Source: Pseudoalteromonas sp. N1230-9
Lineage (GTDB): Bacteria > Pseudomonadota > Gammaproteobacteria > Enterobacterales > Alteromonadaceae
NCBI RefSeq assembly: GCF_032716425.1
Contig: NZ_CP090419.1
Location: 2,482,001 to 2,546,000, forward strand
DNA length: 64,000 bases
Reading direction: 5' to 3'
This document shows positions 55,273-64,000 of this stretch, piece by piece. A program made the position numbers and the translations under genes. Below the pieces are notes generated by a model that did no database searches, was not told the DNA's origin, and saw only the letters and a list, made by a program, of their open reading frames with translations. The stretch's first letter is position 1; each line of letters begins with the position of its first letter.

Positions 55273-57519
55273 ATGACAAAAATAATAACAATGATTTCTG
55301 TATTTCTAACACTCAATATGGTCGGTATATTTTCAACCGCTTCAGCCGCCGCAAGCCCTATAGAGCTAGAGCAAAGCACCCTATTGCTTATACCTAGCTC
55401 TATAATGCTGCTGTTATTACCGTATTTGCTATTCGTTATTTATAAGCTCAAACGCTCACGCCATCAACTTCGTATTTCAGAACATAGATTAAAAAGTACC
55501 GTAGAAGGCAGCGGAGATACTCTGTGGGACTGGAATATAAAAACAGGTGAAGTTATTCGTATAAACGATAAATATACCACCGATACGAATAACGCAGCAG
55601 GCTTCCCACCCAACCGTGATTTAATCCACCCTCATGATTTACAACATGTTGAAAAAGCCCTTAAAAAACACTTTGCTGAACACACTGCCTTTTTTGAAGC
55701 AAGCTATCGTATAAAAGACAGCTTAGAGCGTTGGCATTGGGTACTCGATCGCGGAAAGATTATTGAAAAAGATGTCAATCTTAACCCCCTACGTATGACT
55801 GGCACCGTACGTGACATATCACAGCTCAAATCCACAGAAGCACGTTTAAACCTATTTGCAAAATGTGTTGAGTCACTGACTGATGCCATCGCAATTTACG
55901 ATAAAAACTTTAAATTAGTTGATTTAAACCCCAGCTTTTTGACCCTTTTTGGTGGTACTCGAGAGCAATATCTAAAGAAAGATTTTGCTCTTTTTGGCTA
56001 TGATCAAAGCTACGTAGATGAAATAAAAGCAACGGTTAGAGCTACAGATCACTGGCAGCAAGAAGTTAAACTTAGAAATGCACAACGACAGTTACTCCCC
56101 ATAGAGATTTCTATCGACGAAATCAAAAACGAGCATAATCAAATATGTAATTACGTTGTGGTTTATTCTGACCAAACAGAGCGCAAAAAAGCTGAGTCAC
56201 AATTACATAATTTATCAAACCGAGACCGTACTACCGGCTTGCCTAACCGTAATTTATTTTTTACTAATCTTAAAAAGCTCGCCAAACAAGATAATCATCA
56301 TGCCCTATTAGTATTTGACTTAGATAACTTTAAAAAGATCAATGATTCCTTAGGCCATCAACTTGGTGACAGCCTGCTCGCCAAATTGGCCATGAGATTA
56401 AATAAGCTCACCCGTGAAAAAGACGTATTTTATCGCCTTGGTGGTGATGAGTTTGCACTTGTTATGTCAGGCACCAACGACATTCATACGATTACGCGAA
56501 TGGCAAAGCTGTTTTTAGCAGCGATTGCCACACCTTTTAACATGGCAAGCCATGAGCTAGTAATCACCTCGAGTGTTGGTATCGTACTGTTCCCTGAAGA
56601 TGGCAATACACCTGAGCTTTTATTAAAAAATGCCGATACAGCGATGTACCACGCTAAGAAAAAAGGCAATAGTTACTTATTCTTTAACGACACAATGAAC
56701 CGCCAAGCCGTTAAACGTCTGCAAATAGAAAACCTAATGCGTTACGGATTAAAAGAAGATCATTTTGAAGTTTATTATCAACCCAAAATGAATATTCGCA
56801 CCGGCAAATTGGATGGTATGGAAGCACTTGTGCGTTTCATCACACCTAAAAAGGGGATTATCAGCCCAGGAATGTTTATTCCTATCGCAGAAGAAACGGG
56901 GCAAATTATTGAAATCGGTGAAGTGGTGCTTAATAAAGCCTGTCGTGATGTGAAGGCATGGATCGACCAAGGGTTATTTAATGGTCGTGTCGCTGTAAAC
57001 CTATCAGCAAAGCAATTTAGCTTACCTGATTTAACGACTCGCATTGATGTAATTTTACAAAAGAATGAACTACCCTCTTACTTTTTAGAGCTCGAAATAA
57101 CCGAAGGAACGGTAATGGACGATCCTAATGAAGCAATTTCAGTGATGCGTTCTCTTAGTGCCAGAGGTATACACTTAGCGATGGATGACTTTGGTACGGG
57201 TTACTCATCGTTGGCTTACTTAAAGCAGTTCCCACTCAATACATTAAAAGTTGATAAAGCTTTTATAGACGACATGCAATCAGAACGAGGCCGTAATATG
57301 GTCGACTCAATCGTTACCATTGCACACAACCTTGACTTACATGTTGTTGCTGAAGGCGTTGAAAAAGCAGAGCAAATAGCGATGTTAGAGCAATTAAATT
57401 GCCAAACAGTTCAAGGTTATTACTACTCAAAACCCTTGTCACAACCTGAGTTCACAGCTTTTTTGAAAAAACAGCGTAATAAATCAGCGCCTAGTTTATT
57501 AAGAAGCGTTGAAGTTTAA
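55273..57519 (+). CDS. Membrane PAS-GGDEF-EAL c-di-GMP protein
   Basis: This 748-residue protein has a signal-like segment (about 1-26) and a membrane helix (about 37-58). PAS domains lie at about 67-185 and 190-310. A GGDEF domain follows with an intact RLGGDEFALVM motif and an RxxD inhibitory site (REKD) five residues before it. The EAL domain is complete (GMEALVRF, DDFGTGYSSLAYLKQFP, KVDKAFIDDM). Both synthesis and hydrolysis of c-di-GMP are possible from the sequence. The gene is 53 bases after the M16 protease gene. Confidence 0.93.
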   Translation: MTKIITMISVFLTLNMVGIFSTASAAASPIELEQSTLLLIPSSIMLLLLPYLLFVIYKLKRSRHQLRISEHRLKSTVEGSGDTLWDWNIKTGEVIRINDKYTTDTNNAAGFPPNRDLIHPHDLQHVEKALKKHFAEHTAFFEASYRIKDSLERWHWVLDRGKIIEKDVNLNPLRMTGTVRDISQLKSTEARLNLFAKCVESLTDAIAIYDKNFKLVDLNPSFLTLFGGTREQYLKKDFALFGYDQSYVDEIKATVRATDHWQQEVKLRNAQRQLLPIEISIDEIKNEHNQICNYVVVYSDQTERKKAESQLHNLSNRDRTTGLPNRNLFFTNLKKLAKQDNHHALLVFDLDNFKKINDSLGHQLGDSLLAKLAMRLNKLTREKDVFYRLGGDEFALVMSGTNDIHTITRMAKLFLAAIATPFNMASHELVITSSVGIVLFPEDGNTPELLLKNADTAMYHAKKKGNSYLFFNDTMNRQAVKRLQIENLMRYGLKEDHFEVYYQPKMNIRTGKLDGMEALVRFITPKKGIISPGMFIPIAEETGQIIEIGEVVLNKACRDVKAWIDQGLFNGRVAVNLSAKQFSLPDLTTRIDVILQKNELPSYFLELEITEGTVMDDPNEAISVMRSLSARGIHLAMDDFGTGYSSLAYLKQFPLNTLKVDKAFIDDMQSERGRNMVDSIVTIAHNLDLHVVAEGVEKAEQIAMLEQLNCQTVQGYYYSKPLSQPEFTAFLKKQRNKSAPSLLRSVEV

Positions 57520-57722
57520 GGTCGCCAGCTGCACGCTTGTAAGCCGATATGACGTATCAATGCACGTCGATAATGGATGTTAAACAAGCACCAAGCAACA
57601 GGGCCTAGCGCCCCCCCTAAAAGTACCCATCGTTTAACAGGCATGCCTTTTGAAACGGACTCTAAATACATTACAAAAATAAATACACAACTCACACAAA
57701 CAAAAAACACAATAGCCCCCAC
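57516..57722 (-). CDS. Small membrane protein (uncertain)
   Basis: This 68-residue frame has an N-terminal membrane helix (about 2-22) and a second hydrophobic stretch (WVLLGGALGPVAWCLFNIHY), with a basic C-terminus (YRRALIRHIGLQACSWRP). It starts at a GTG with no Shine-Dalgarno, and its end overlaps the preceding gene by four bases. The sequence looks like a protein and not a shadow frame, but I do not recognise a family. Confidence 0.5.
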   Translation of the reverse strand: MGAIVFFVCVSCVFIFVMYLESVSKGMPVKRWVLLGGALGPVAWCLFNIHYRRALIRHIGLQACSWRP

Positions 57723-57929
57723 AGTTATAAGCGCGCAGTGTACATAACTTAAGCACCAGTGAAAACGTCAGGATGTAAATAGCCAGTATAAAGGCAGATT
57801 ATATTCTTAAATATCAAACATAAACCTAATAAAAAATTGTATTATTTATATACAAAGCGGTCAAAATTGTTAAAATAGGAACGTGCATTGATGCACATAA
57901 GGAATAAACAAAAATGATTAGGAGACATC

Positions 57930-58406
57930 ATGTCTGACAATACTGCAAACGTCTACGAGGCACCGGAAGCAAACCTTACACAAAATAACGATGGTAGCAA
58001 CAAACCCATTTTGAACTTTGACCGCTTCTCGGCATGGGGCGTGTTCTTTTTAGCTGTTATCACATTAGGTATCTACAGTGTGTACTGGCTTGTAAATAGA
58101 ACAAACAAAGCAAACTCACTGGCGAAAAACCAAATAGCTCAAGGACTAATTTATGGCTATGTGGCGCTGTATGTAGTTAACCTTGTTTTATCAATAGCAG
58201 GCATTGTACCTGAGCTCGGCTTTATTGTGTCGCTAGCTTCGTTTGTCGTAGGTATAATTTTAGTTTTCTCACTGCGTACTTCACTCACTGAATTGATTAA
58301 TGAAGGTAGCGCTGAACCTGTAAAGTTAAATGGTATTTTAACGTTCTTCTTTAACTTTATTTACTTCCAATACAAGATTAATGAAGCAATTGATAGACAG
58401 CAATAA
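57930..58406 (+). CDS. DUF4234-like inner-membrane protein
   Basis: This 158-residue protein has a soluble N-terminus (SDNTANVYEAPEANLTQNND). Four hydrophobic segments follow, starting with FSAWGVFFLAVITLGIYSVY, a TLGIYxxYW-type motif typical of DUF4234. The cytosolic tail ends NEAIDRQQ. The function is unknown. AGGAG precedes the ATG. The gene stands alone, with a long AT-rich leader and a good terminator. Confidence 0.75.
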   Translation: MSDNTANVYEAPEANLTQNNDGSNKPILNFDRFSAWGVFFLAVITLGIYSVYWLVNRTNKANSLAKNQIAQGLIYGYVALYVVNLVLSIAGIVPELGFIVSLASFVVGIILVFSLRTSLTELINEGSAEPVKLNGILTFFFNFIYFQYKINEAIDRQQ

Positions 58407-58426
58407 GCTACTTTAATTTCATAATG

Positions 58427-58455
58427 AAAAAGGCATTAAATTTTAATGCCTTTTT
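58427..58455 (+). terminator. Terminator after the DUF4234-like gene
   Basis: AAAAAGGCATTAAA pairs with TTTTAATGCCTTTTT. The plus-strand T-run is part of the stem. It lies about 20 bases beyond the stop and may also stop the convergent DUF58 operon. Confidence 0.88.
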
Positions 58456-58507
58456 ACTATGTGTCCCGTTTAACATCCAAGTATGTTTTAGTTACTTAAC
58501 TGCATCA

Positions 58508-59827
58508 TTATAAAGCACCTGAATGTTTCACATTCAAATATGTATTGAGCACATGAGGCAATAACTGCTCAGGGTTACAATCAATCGCAATCACTCCTTC
58601 TTTTCTCAGTTTCGCCATATTTTTCTTATGTGTATTTAATAAACTGAGTGCTGCGCAATAACTTGTCGCATCTTCGTACTTTTGAATTGGTTCTTTAAGC
58701 ACTTCACTCACAGAGCGGTTATTTATGTTGATTAAGGCAACTAAATGATGCTTCTGTAATAGTTTTATCGCTGGCAGTAATTCATCAATACTTTGTTCGT
58801 CGAGTGTTGTAACGAGTAAAACTAAAGAGCGCTTACTACGCTTGGCAATTAGCTGATTTACAGCAACCACATAATCACTGCTACTTTGATCTGGGTAAAG
58901 ATCATAAAAGTGGTTCATGACCCGCGACACGTTTTGTGCCCCTTTTACACTAGGTAACCAACGCACGTTTTGATTGAAGCTTTGCATACTAAACCAATCG
59001 CCTTGCTTTAATACCGTGTGTGATAGTAACAATAATGCATTTAGCGCGTGGTCAAAGTGACTGCCCTCTTTAGCCTCTATAGCCATTTTCTTTGAAGCAT
59101 CAAGCATAACAATGACATGCTGGTTTTGCTCTTCTTGGTATTCTCGGGATATCAATTTACGGCGTTTACTGGTTGCTTGCCAATCTATCTGCCTAACGCT
59201 GTCACCTTGGCGGTACTCTCTTAGTTGATGAAACTCAATTCCATCACCACGTTTTTTTGTTAACTTAAGGCCATTAATTGGTTTATTTGTCACGCCGTTA
59301 AGGTGTTGCTTCGACGTGACGCGGCTGAAGTCTGGGTATACTTTTAACTGGGTACGATGTGTTGCTAACCAATTTGATTGCCATAACCCAAACGCAGAAG
59401 TTATACGCAATTCAACCGCCGAAATATCTGCATCTCCTCGCTTATGGGCACGCATAGAGTAGCTAAGCTCAGCTTGTTGGTTTGCCTCAAGTTCAATACT
59501 TTTTACAGCTTCAGCAAGCTCCAGAGCATTTGTTAAATGAATACTGATATCAGCACGTAGAACCTGTTTCGCTTTATTTTTTAGTAGCAACTTTATTGGC
59601 TGCCAGCGATATAACGCCATATTTTGATTTGTTGAAAGCTCTATAGATACATTGTGCCCAAATCGCGAAAAGTAACAATCAACACAAGCAATCAGCAAAG
59701 GAATACAAAGCAGTAGCGTAACAAATAAGCTGCTAAGCTCAATCAAAGCAGATACCACCACTAAGAGGACAATAACACTCAGTATCTGTACTAGGCGTTT
59801 TGATGGTCTTAGCTTTATACGTTTCAT
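58508..59827 (-). CDS. DUF58 protein (VWA-like)
   Basis: This 439-residue protein has two N-terminal membrane helices (about 12-30 and 32-50). The DUF58 signature REYRQGDSVRQIDWQATSKR is present, and a von Willebrand A-like domain follows (VIVMLDASKKMAIEAK). It is the last gene of the five-gene MoxR-type operon, and its start overlaps the moxR stop by four bases. DUF58 proteins are the usual partners of MoxR ATPases in envelope or enzyme-maturation roles. The target here is unknown. Confidence 0.9.
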   Translation of the reverse strand: MKRIKLRPSKRLVQILSVIVLLVVVSALIELSSLFVTLLLCIPLLIACVDCYFSRFGHNVSIELSTNQNMALYRWQPIKLLLKNKAKQVLRADISIHLTNALELAEAVKSIELEANQQAELSYSMRAHKRGDADISAVELRITSAFGLWQSNWLATHRTQLKVYPDFSRVTSKQHLNGVTNKPINGLKLTKKRGDGIEFHQLREYRQGDSVRQIDWQATSKRRKLISREYQEEQNQHVIVMLDASKKMAIEAKEGSHFDHALNALLLLSHTVLKQGDWFSMQSFNQNVRWLPSVKGAQNVSRVMNHFYDLYPDQSSSDYVVAVNQLIAKRSKRSLVLLVTTLDEQSIDELLPAIKLLQKHHLVALININNRSVSEVLKEPIQKYEDATSYCAALSLLNTHKKNMAKLRKEGVIAIDCNPEQLLPHVLNTYLNVKHSGAL

Positions 59828-60807
59828 GATCGTGGTGCTTCAACACTAGCAAGAATGGCACTAATCACTTCATCAAATGACACACCTTCAAGCTCAAGAT
59901 CAGCAGATAAGATCAAACGATGGCGAAGTATGTTAACTGACACTGATTTAACATCATCAGGGGTTACGAAGTCACGACCATTCATTAGCGCCATAACTTT
60001 TGCCGCTTTAATAATATTAATTGATGCTCGCAACCCTGCACCATGTAAAACTCCCTGCCACGTTCTTGAGCTACGCGTAATATCAACCGCATAATTTAAA
60101 ATCTGTTCGTCCACTAATATATCTGCACAAAGCTGTTTAATTTGTGCAATTTGGGCAGCATTCAATACAGCAGGCAATTCATCAACGGTTGATTCATTCG
60201 AAACCATCTTGGTGTTTAGTTTTAGTAACTCCACTTCAGATTCGAACGAAGGAAACCCTAGCTCAATCTTCATCATGAAACGGTCAAGTTCTGCTTCAGG
60301 TAGCGGATACGTGCCTTCTTGGTCAAGCGGGTTTTGCGTGGCAAGAACCATAAATGGCGAGTCGATTGACAGCGTGTCACCATCAATGGTTATTTGTTGT
60401 TCTTGCATCACTTCAAGTAACGCTGACTGAGTTTTTGCAGGTGCACGGTTTATTTCATCGGCCAATAATATGTTGGTGAAAGCAGGTCCTTTTTTAATAT
60501 TAAATTCACCCGATTTCATATCATATAAACTGTGACCAACGACATCCGATGGCATTAAATCGGGTGTAAACTGAACCCGTGAAAAATCAACACTCAAGCT
60601 TTTAGCAAGTGCTCGTACCAACAAGGTTTTACCAAGCCCTGGTACACCCTCAAGTAACACATGTCCGCCGGCAAACAATACTGTTAATACGTCTTCTACA
60701 ATGGCATCTTGACCAACAAGAACACGCGCAATATTTTCTTTCACTTTTTTTACTGCGTTTGCCGCATCTACCAGGCTCAATGAGTGAGTATCTAGTTCCG
60801 TGCTCAT
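59824..60807 (-). CDS. MoxR-family AAA+ ATPase
   Basis: This 327-residue ATPase has Walker A GVPGLGKT at 54-61, Walker B LLADEIN at 114-120 and the LEVMQEQQ segment. The arginine-containing LDRFMMKIELGFP and a C-terminal lid complete the fold. MoxR ATPases act as chaperone-like partners of VWA proteins such as DUF58. It is co-translated with both neighbours (4-base overlaps). Confidence 0.94.
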   Translation of the reverse strand: MSTELDTHSLSLVDAANAVKKVKENIARVLVGQDAIVEDVLTVLFAGGHVLLEGVPGLGKTLLVRALAKSLSVDFSRVQFTPDLMPSDVVGHSLYDMKSGEFNIKKGPAFTNILLADEINRAPAKTQSALLEVMQEQQITIDGDTLSIDSPFMVLATQNPLDQEGTYPLPEAELDRFMMKIELGFPSFESEVELLKLNTKMVSNESTVDELPAVLNAAQIAQIKQLCADILVDEQILNYAVDITRSSRTWQGVLHGAGLRASINIIKAAKVMALMNGRDFVTPDDVKSVSVNILRHRLILSADLELEGVSFDEVISAILASVEAPRS

Positions 60808-61952
60808 AAGGCATTCCTTAATTGTCTATATCGTTTTATATAATCTGTTCGTTGTTCACGAGACTCGGGAAGTTCGCTTGAAAGCAAGATCTCGACTTGC
60901 TCTTTATCAAACTGAGTTAGGCTGGCAATAATCTCAGCCTGTTTGTGTGCACTAAGCATTTTGAAATTAGGGACTCGCGTCTCTACTTTTGCATTAAAAT
61001 CTTTTTTTAACGCTTCAAATAAACGCGCTTCATGACCGTGTTCTGTGTAAAAATTTGCAATAGCTCGAATATGCTGATCAAAGCTTGTTTTGCTATCGAC
61101 ATCTGGCGCATATGCACGGCCAATACGGCTACTAATATGCCACACAGCAAATACCACTGTCAGTAATAAGCTAACCACAAACTGCCAGCTCCAATGCCAC
61201 AACTTAGATAACCAATTTGGGTAACTTAAATACGGCACATACGTCACTTTACTGGCACCTTGAGTTAACCAAACTAATAGGCTGCCATGATCTAGATGCC
61301 GTAACTTATAATTAGTAAAAGGGGCCAGTGATGGTAAAACAATAACACGGCCTGCACCAAAGGGCAGATCGCACATTACAGTATCACCCGCTTGATTTTC
61401 TGTTTGCACGCCTTGGCAACTATCAATTTTAAAAGCTTGGCTAAGTTCGAGTTCTAATTGCGTTGTCTCATCAATTGTCAGTGTTGTATTTGAGCTGCCT
61501 TCTTCTAATAGCACAAAATTGAATTCAAACACATCATCGACGGTTGTAACATCAATCCCTAACTCTTGGAAAAAAATTGCGTTATCAATCCCTAGCTCAT
61601 CGCGCTGTCGGTTAAGTACATACACTAAACGCCCACCGTCAGCGACCCACTGCACTAGCTGTTGATCAAGCTCATATGAGTTAGCAAGTACAGCCTCATC
61701 AACAACCAGCATAGTATTTGGGTCTATTGTTAATTGATTGGGGTTAGTTTGGCTGGCTAAACGTTTGTCTTTGTGCCATTGCACATCATATGAAGCCAAT
61801 AAACGCTGAGCCAGAGTGAAGCTGTCTTTTGCTACCTCTGGTTGAAAACCTATCTCTACTTCCTGTTTTTCCCACTTTACTGATGCCAACATTGACCCGA
61901 GTAAAGCAACGGTTAAAACCAGTAAACCAATCATAAAATACTTAAGTTTCAT
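60804..61952 (-). CDS. DUF4350-containing membrane protein
   Basis: This 382-residue protein has an N-terminal membrane helix (about 5-24) and a DUF4350-type extracytoplasmic domain (ASYDVQWHKDKRLASQ, then TMLVVDEAVL). A second helix lies near 255-272 (FVVSLLLTVVFAVWHISSRI), and a helical cytoplasmic tail follows. Domains of this kind resemble degenerate class-I glutamine amidotransferase folds. It overlaps moxR by four bases and the DUF4129 gene by 11. The function is unknown, but the gene is conserved in MoxR operons. Confidence 0.82.
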   Translation of the reverse strand: MKLKYFMIGLLVLTVALLGSMLASVKWEKQEVEIGFQPEVAKDSFTLAQRLLASYDVQWHKDKRLASQTNPNQLTIDPNTMLVVDEAVLANSYELDQQLVQWVADGGRLVYVLNRQRDELGIDNAIFFQELGIDVTTVDDVFEFNFVLLEEGSSNTTLTIDETTQLELELSQAFKIDSCQGVQTENQAGDTVMCDLPFGAGRVIVLPSLAPFTNYKLRHLDHGSLLVWLTQGASKVTYVPYLSYPNWLSKLWHWSWQFVVSLLLTVVFAVWHISSRIGRAYAPDVDSKTSFDQHIRAIANFYTEHGHEARLFEALKKDFNAKVETRVPNFKMLSAHKQAEIIASLTQFDKEQVEILLSSELPESREQRTDYIKRYRQLRNAL

Positions 61953-63408
61953 GGTTTAACTCCACAGGCAACGACATTTGCTTAATTTGCTCTGCAAGTT
62001 GTTCAAAGTCGATATTAGGTTTTCGATGTCCCCAAGCAACACTGACCCATGCTGAAAATAATGTGCTAAATACAGCTTGCCATTGCTCGGGCACGCTTGC
62101 ATCAATTACTTGTTTACACTCACGTTCAGTCATTGAACGATGAAGTTTTATCTCATACTGAACCTGTGCCCAGCGAAGTGAGTGATGCAATAAGTAACCA
62201 AGCGCTAACCGTAAGTTTCCTGAACGATAACTCTCAAGTGCAGCACTAATTAAATCATCAGGAAGTTCGTCATGTTTAATGTCAGTAAATAAAGACGGAA
62301 TAACATGGTCAGATTTTTTTTGTGACTTTTCAGGCAGCTTCAACCCAGTAAAAAAGCCTTTATTCTTAACAAGATAATAAACAAGCCACAGTGCAAGTAA
62401 TCCTACAAAGCCCCATACTAAATAGCTGAGCGTAAATCCAATTAACTCAAAAAAGTTACTCAGCCATGAAAAATCAAACGATGATGGACTTGCGTTGTCT
62501 TGCTCAAAATTAAAATCAGGAACCCAAGTCGTTTTCTTTTCAATAACATCATCTTGATTGTAAAGTGTAATCACTTGCTCTTTAACAGCATCTTTATCAA
62601 GCTCCTCAGCAAAACTGGTTTGTGGCATCGCTGCCAAAAAGCTAAGTAAGCAAGCGCATATCAATGACAAAGGCTGTGCAAAACGTGTTTTTATATTCTT
62701 AAAAGCAAGCTCAATGTCCCAACCTTCGAGCTCAACCCTGCGATGTAAATAGGCTAAAAACCCCCCTGTGACAAATAATGGCGCGACGAGGGAAATACTT
62801 AATAAATAAAGTAAGTTAAAGGCAATTTCTAGCCAAGCCGGAGAGTCTTGAAATTGATAGATAGATTCTTCAAGAGAAAATGAATCTGGGATCAATGCAA
62901 TTGAAAAAGCCGAAAGTCCCATTAAAACAATAAACTCGAAATGTACGCAAAAAAGCATCCATAAGGTTTGCTTTGGCTTTGATGTTGCAAAAAGAACTTG
63001 CTTACGTTTTTGCTTTCGCTCTGCTGATAAGCGCTCTAATTGCTCCACCGGAGCCAAAAATGCACGATTAGGGCTGAGCCTAAATACAGTTAAATGCGCT
63101 AGCATATCCTTAAATTTAAGCTGCTTTATAACCAGTATGCTTGACTTAATCGAGGTTGGTTGACTAAAAACAGCCTTCGACATGTAATCAAGTAAAGGGC
63201 GTTCAAATAAAGGTTTTAATAGCCATACAGCAAATGCAGCGATTGACCAGCCAAGTAAAAACCCTAATATCAAAAATGTTGGTAAAGCTAAGCAGATATA
63301 AAGGCTAAACAAAGGTAAAAAGTGCTGTTTAGTTAATAATACAGTTAAATCAAAGTTTTCATAGGCGCTACGTTTACGCGGGTTAAAACTTAACCTATTA
63401 AGCTCCAT
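61942..63408 (-). CDS. DUF4129-containing membrane protein
   Basis: This 488-residue protein starts at the ATG at 63408 (MELNRLSFNPRKRSAYENFD) with AGGGG eight bases upstream. The frame is open to 63456 but is then inside the neighbouring gene. Hydrophobic helices lie near 35-65 and 155-175, and others follow. A single helix near 320-345 precedes the C-terminal DUF4129-like domain (ALESYRSGNLRLALGYLLHH). It overlaps the SpoIIM-like gene by 11 bases. The role is unknown and it probably works with the MoxR-DUF58 pair. Confidence 0.78.
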   Translation of the reverse strand: MELNRLSFNPRKRSAYENFDLTVLLTKQHFLPLFSLYICLALPTFLILGFLLGWSIAAFAVWLLKPLFERPLLDYMSKAVFSQPTSIKSSILVIKQLKFKDMLAHLTVFRLSPNRAFLAPVEQLERLSAERKQKRKQVLFATSKPKQTLWMLFCVHFEFIVLMGLSAFSIALIPDSFSLEESIYQFQDSPAWLEIAFNLLYLLSISLVAPLFVTGGFLAYLHRRVELEGWDIELAFKNIKTRFAQPLSLICACLLSFLAAMPQTSFAEELDKDAVKEQVITLYNQDDVIEKKTTWVPDFNFEQDNASPSSFDFSWLSNFFELIGFTLSYLVWGFVGLLALWLVYYLVKNKGFFTGLKLPEKSQKKSDHVIPSLFTDIKHDELPDDLISAALESYRSGNLRLALGYLLHHSLRWAQVQYEIKLHRSMTERECKQVIDASVPEQWQAVFSTLFSAWVSVAWGHRKPNIDFEQLAEQIKQMSLPVELNHET

Positions 63409-64000
63409 AACGCATCCCCTTGTATAGCCTATACAAAACAAACGCCCAGCAAACACTCCCTACACTATATTTAATTTCATTGGCTATATCACGTGGCGAC
63501 CAAAAGGCCTCAATAAATGCCGCAAGAACAAGCATTAAAAACGCACCAACAATAAGAGGCAATGCTTTTTGTGCGGCCTGTTTAATTGCATAGCCGCGGG
63601 TAAAATGACCAGGATTCAATAATGCATAACCTATCTGACACCCTGCAGCAGAGGCAATAATAATCGCGGTTAATTCAAATGAACCATGGGTTATAACGAA
63701 TGAGAAAAATGGCCCTTCAAAGCCAATATTAACAATGTGAGCGGCAATCGCACCAAAGTAAAAGCTGTTAAATAGTAAGAAAAATGCAGCGCCAACACAA
63801 AACAACACCCCACCAGCAAACATTTGAAATGCAATGCCAATGTTATTGTAAATATAAACACCAAACATCATGAGATCTTGAGCTGCGCCACGCTCAGCTG
63901 TTTGTACACTGCCCCCGGGGTTATACATTTCTTCAATTTGCAGTACAGTGCTTTGCCCCAAAAATGTATATACCGCATCAGGGTCAAGCATCACCCAAAT
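63398..64000 (-). CDS. Stage II sporulation protein M-like (DUF95) membrane protein, C-terminal part
   Basis: The visible 200 residues run in from the right edge and end RLYKGMRYGA. They contain the SpoIIM/DUF95 helices: YNNIGIAFQMFAGGVLFCVG, AAHIVNIGFEGPFFSFVITH and GSFELTAIIIASAAGCQIGY. The frame is open to base 64000, so the true start lies outside the window. It is the first visible gene of the MoxR-type operon. Despite the name, this family occurs in non-sporulating bacteria. Confidence 0.85.
   Translation of the reverse strand: MWVMLDPDAVYTFLGQSTVLQIEEMYNPGGSVQTAERGAAQDLMMFGVYIYNNIGIAFQMFAGGVLFCVGAAFFLLFNSFYFGAIAAHIVNIGFEGPFFSFVITHGSFELTAIIIASAAGCQIGYALLNPGHFTRGYAIKQAAQKALPLIVGAFLMLVLAAFIEAFWSPRDIANEIKYSVGSVCWAFVLYRLYKGMRYGA

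Overview
The window looks like chromosomal DNA of a marine gammaproteobacterium of the order Alteromonadales, most likely Pseudoalteromonas or a close relative. The reasons are the moderate-to-low GC content, the gammaproteobacterial gene orders (dedD-folC-accD-truA; metY-rimP-nusA-infB-rbfA-truB-rpsO-pnp-nlpI; yfcL-epmC ... aroC-prmB-smrB ... sixA), a fused-subunit Mrp Na+/H+ antiporter, and abundant c-di-GMP and M16-peptidase genes. The genus is an inference, because no decisive taxonomic marker (rRNA) is present.

Layout. 1-3.5 kb: dedD (partial), folC, accD and truA on the minus strand. 3.6-9.4 kb: a six-gene Mrp/Mnh antiporter operon (AB fused, C, D, E, F, G) whose probable promoter lies between two inverted 15-bp sites. 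9.6-11.6 kb: an NlpI-like TPR lipoprotein overlapping a metzincin-like protease gene. 11.7-21.1 kb: the pnp, rpsO, truB, rbfA, infB, nusA, rimP and initiator tRNA block with its terminators, promoters and a long pnp leader hairpin. 21.2-28.5 kb: a globin-like protein lacking the haem-binding His, a duplicated coiled-coil DUF4124 protein, an Fe-S (6-4) photolyase, an IbpA-type small heat-shock gene with a sigma-32 promoter and a ROSE-like RNA thermometer, a TlpA-like thioredoxin, grxA, deaD and a small secreted protein. 28.5-32.2 kb: an AbgT transporter and the epmC / NAD-kinase-like / yfcL operon. 32.3-41.4 kb: a large multi-sensor HD-GYP protein, a GST with a divergent LysR regulator, and a CadC-like beta-propeller regulator divergent from a membrane-fused spermidine-synthase-like protein.

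41.4-46.5 kb is the most accessory-looking stretch. Three tandem paralogues of a two-TM protein lie on the minus strand. They diverge from three tandem paralogues of a carboxypeptidase-regulatory-like protein on the plus strand, the middle one killed by a TGG-to-TAG change. These are followed by a class-3 lipase gene split by a one-base frameshift at a C5 tract. I read this as a possible lipase effector with expanded partner/immunity genes, inserted into an otherwise conserved neighbourhood. This is inference.

46.5-58.5 kb: aroC, prmB, smrB, an AEC transporter, SDR, ASCH, RidA and SixA genes, an M16 pitrilysin-like protease, a PAS-GGDEF-EAL protein and two small membrane proteins. 58.5-64 kb: an overlapping five-gene operon (SpoIIM/DUF95, DUF4129, DUF4350, MoxR AAA+ ATPase, DUF58), truncated by the right edge. 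No rRNA, CRISPR array, transposase, integrase or phage structural gene was found.
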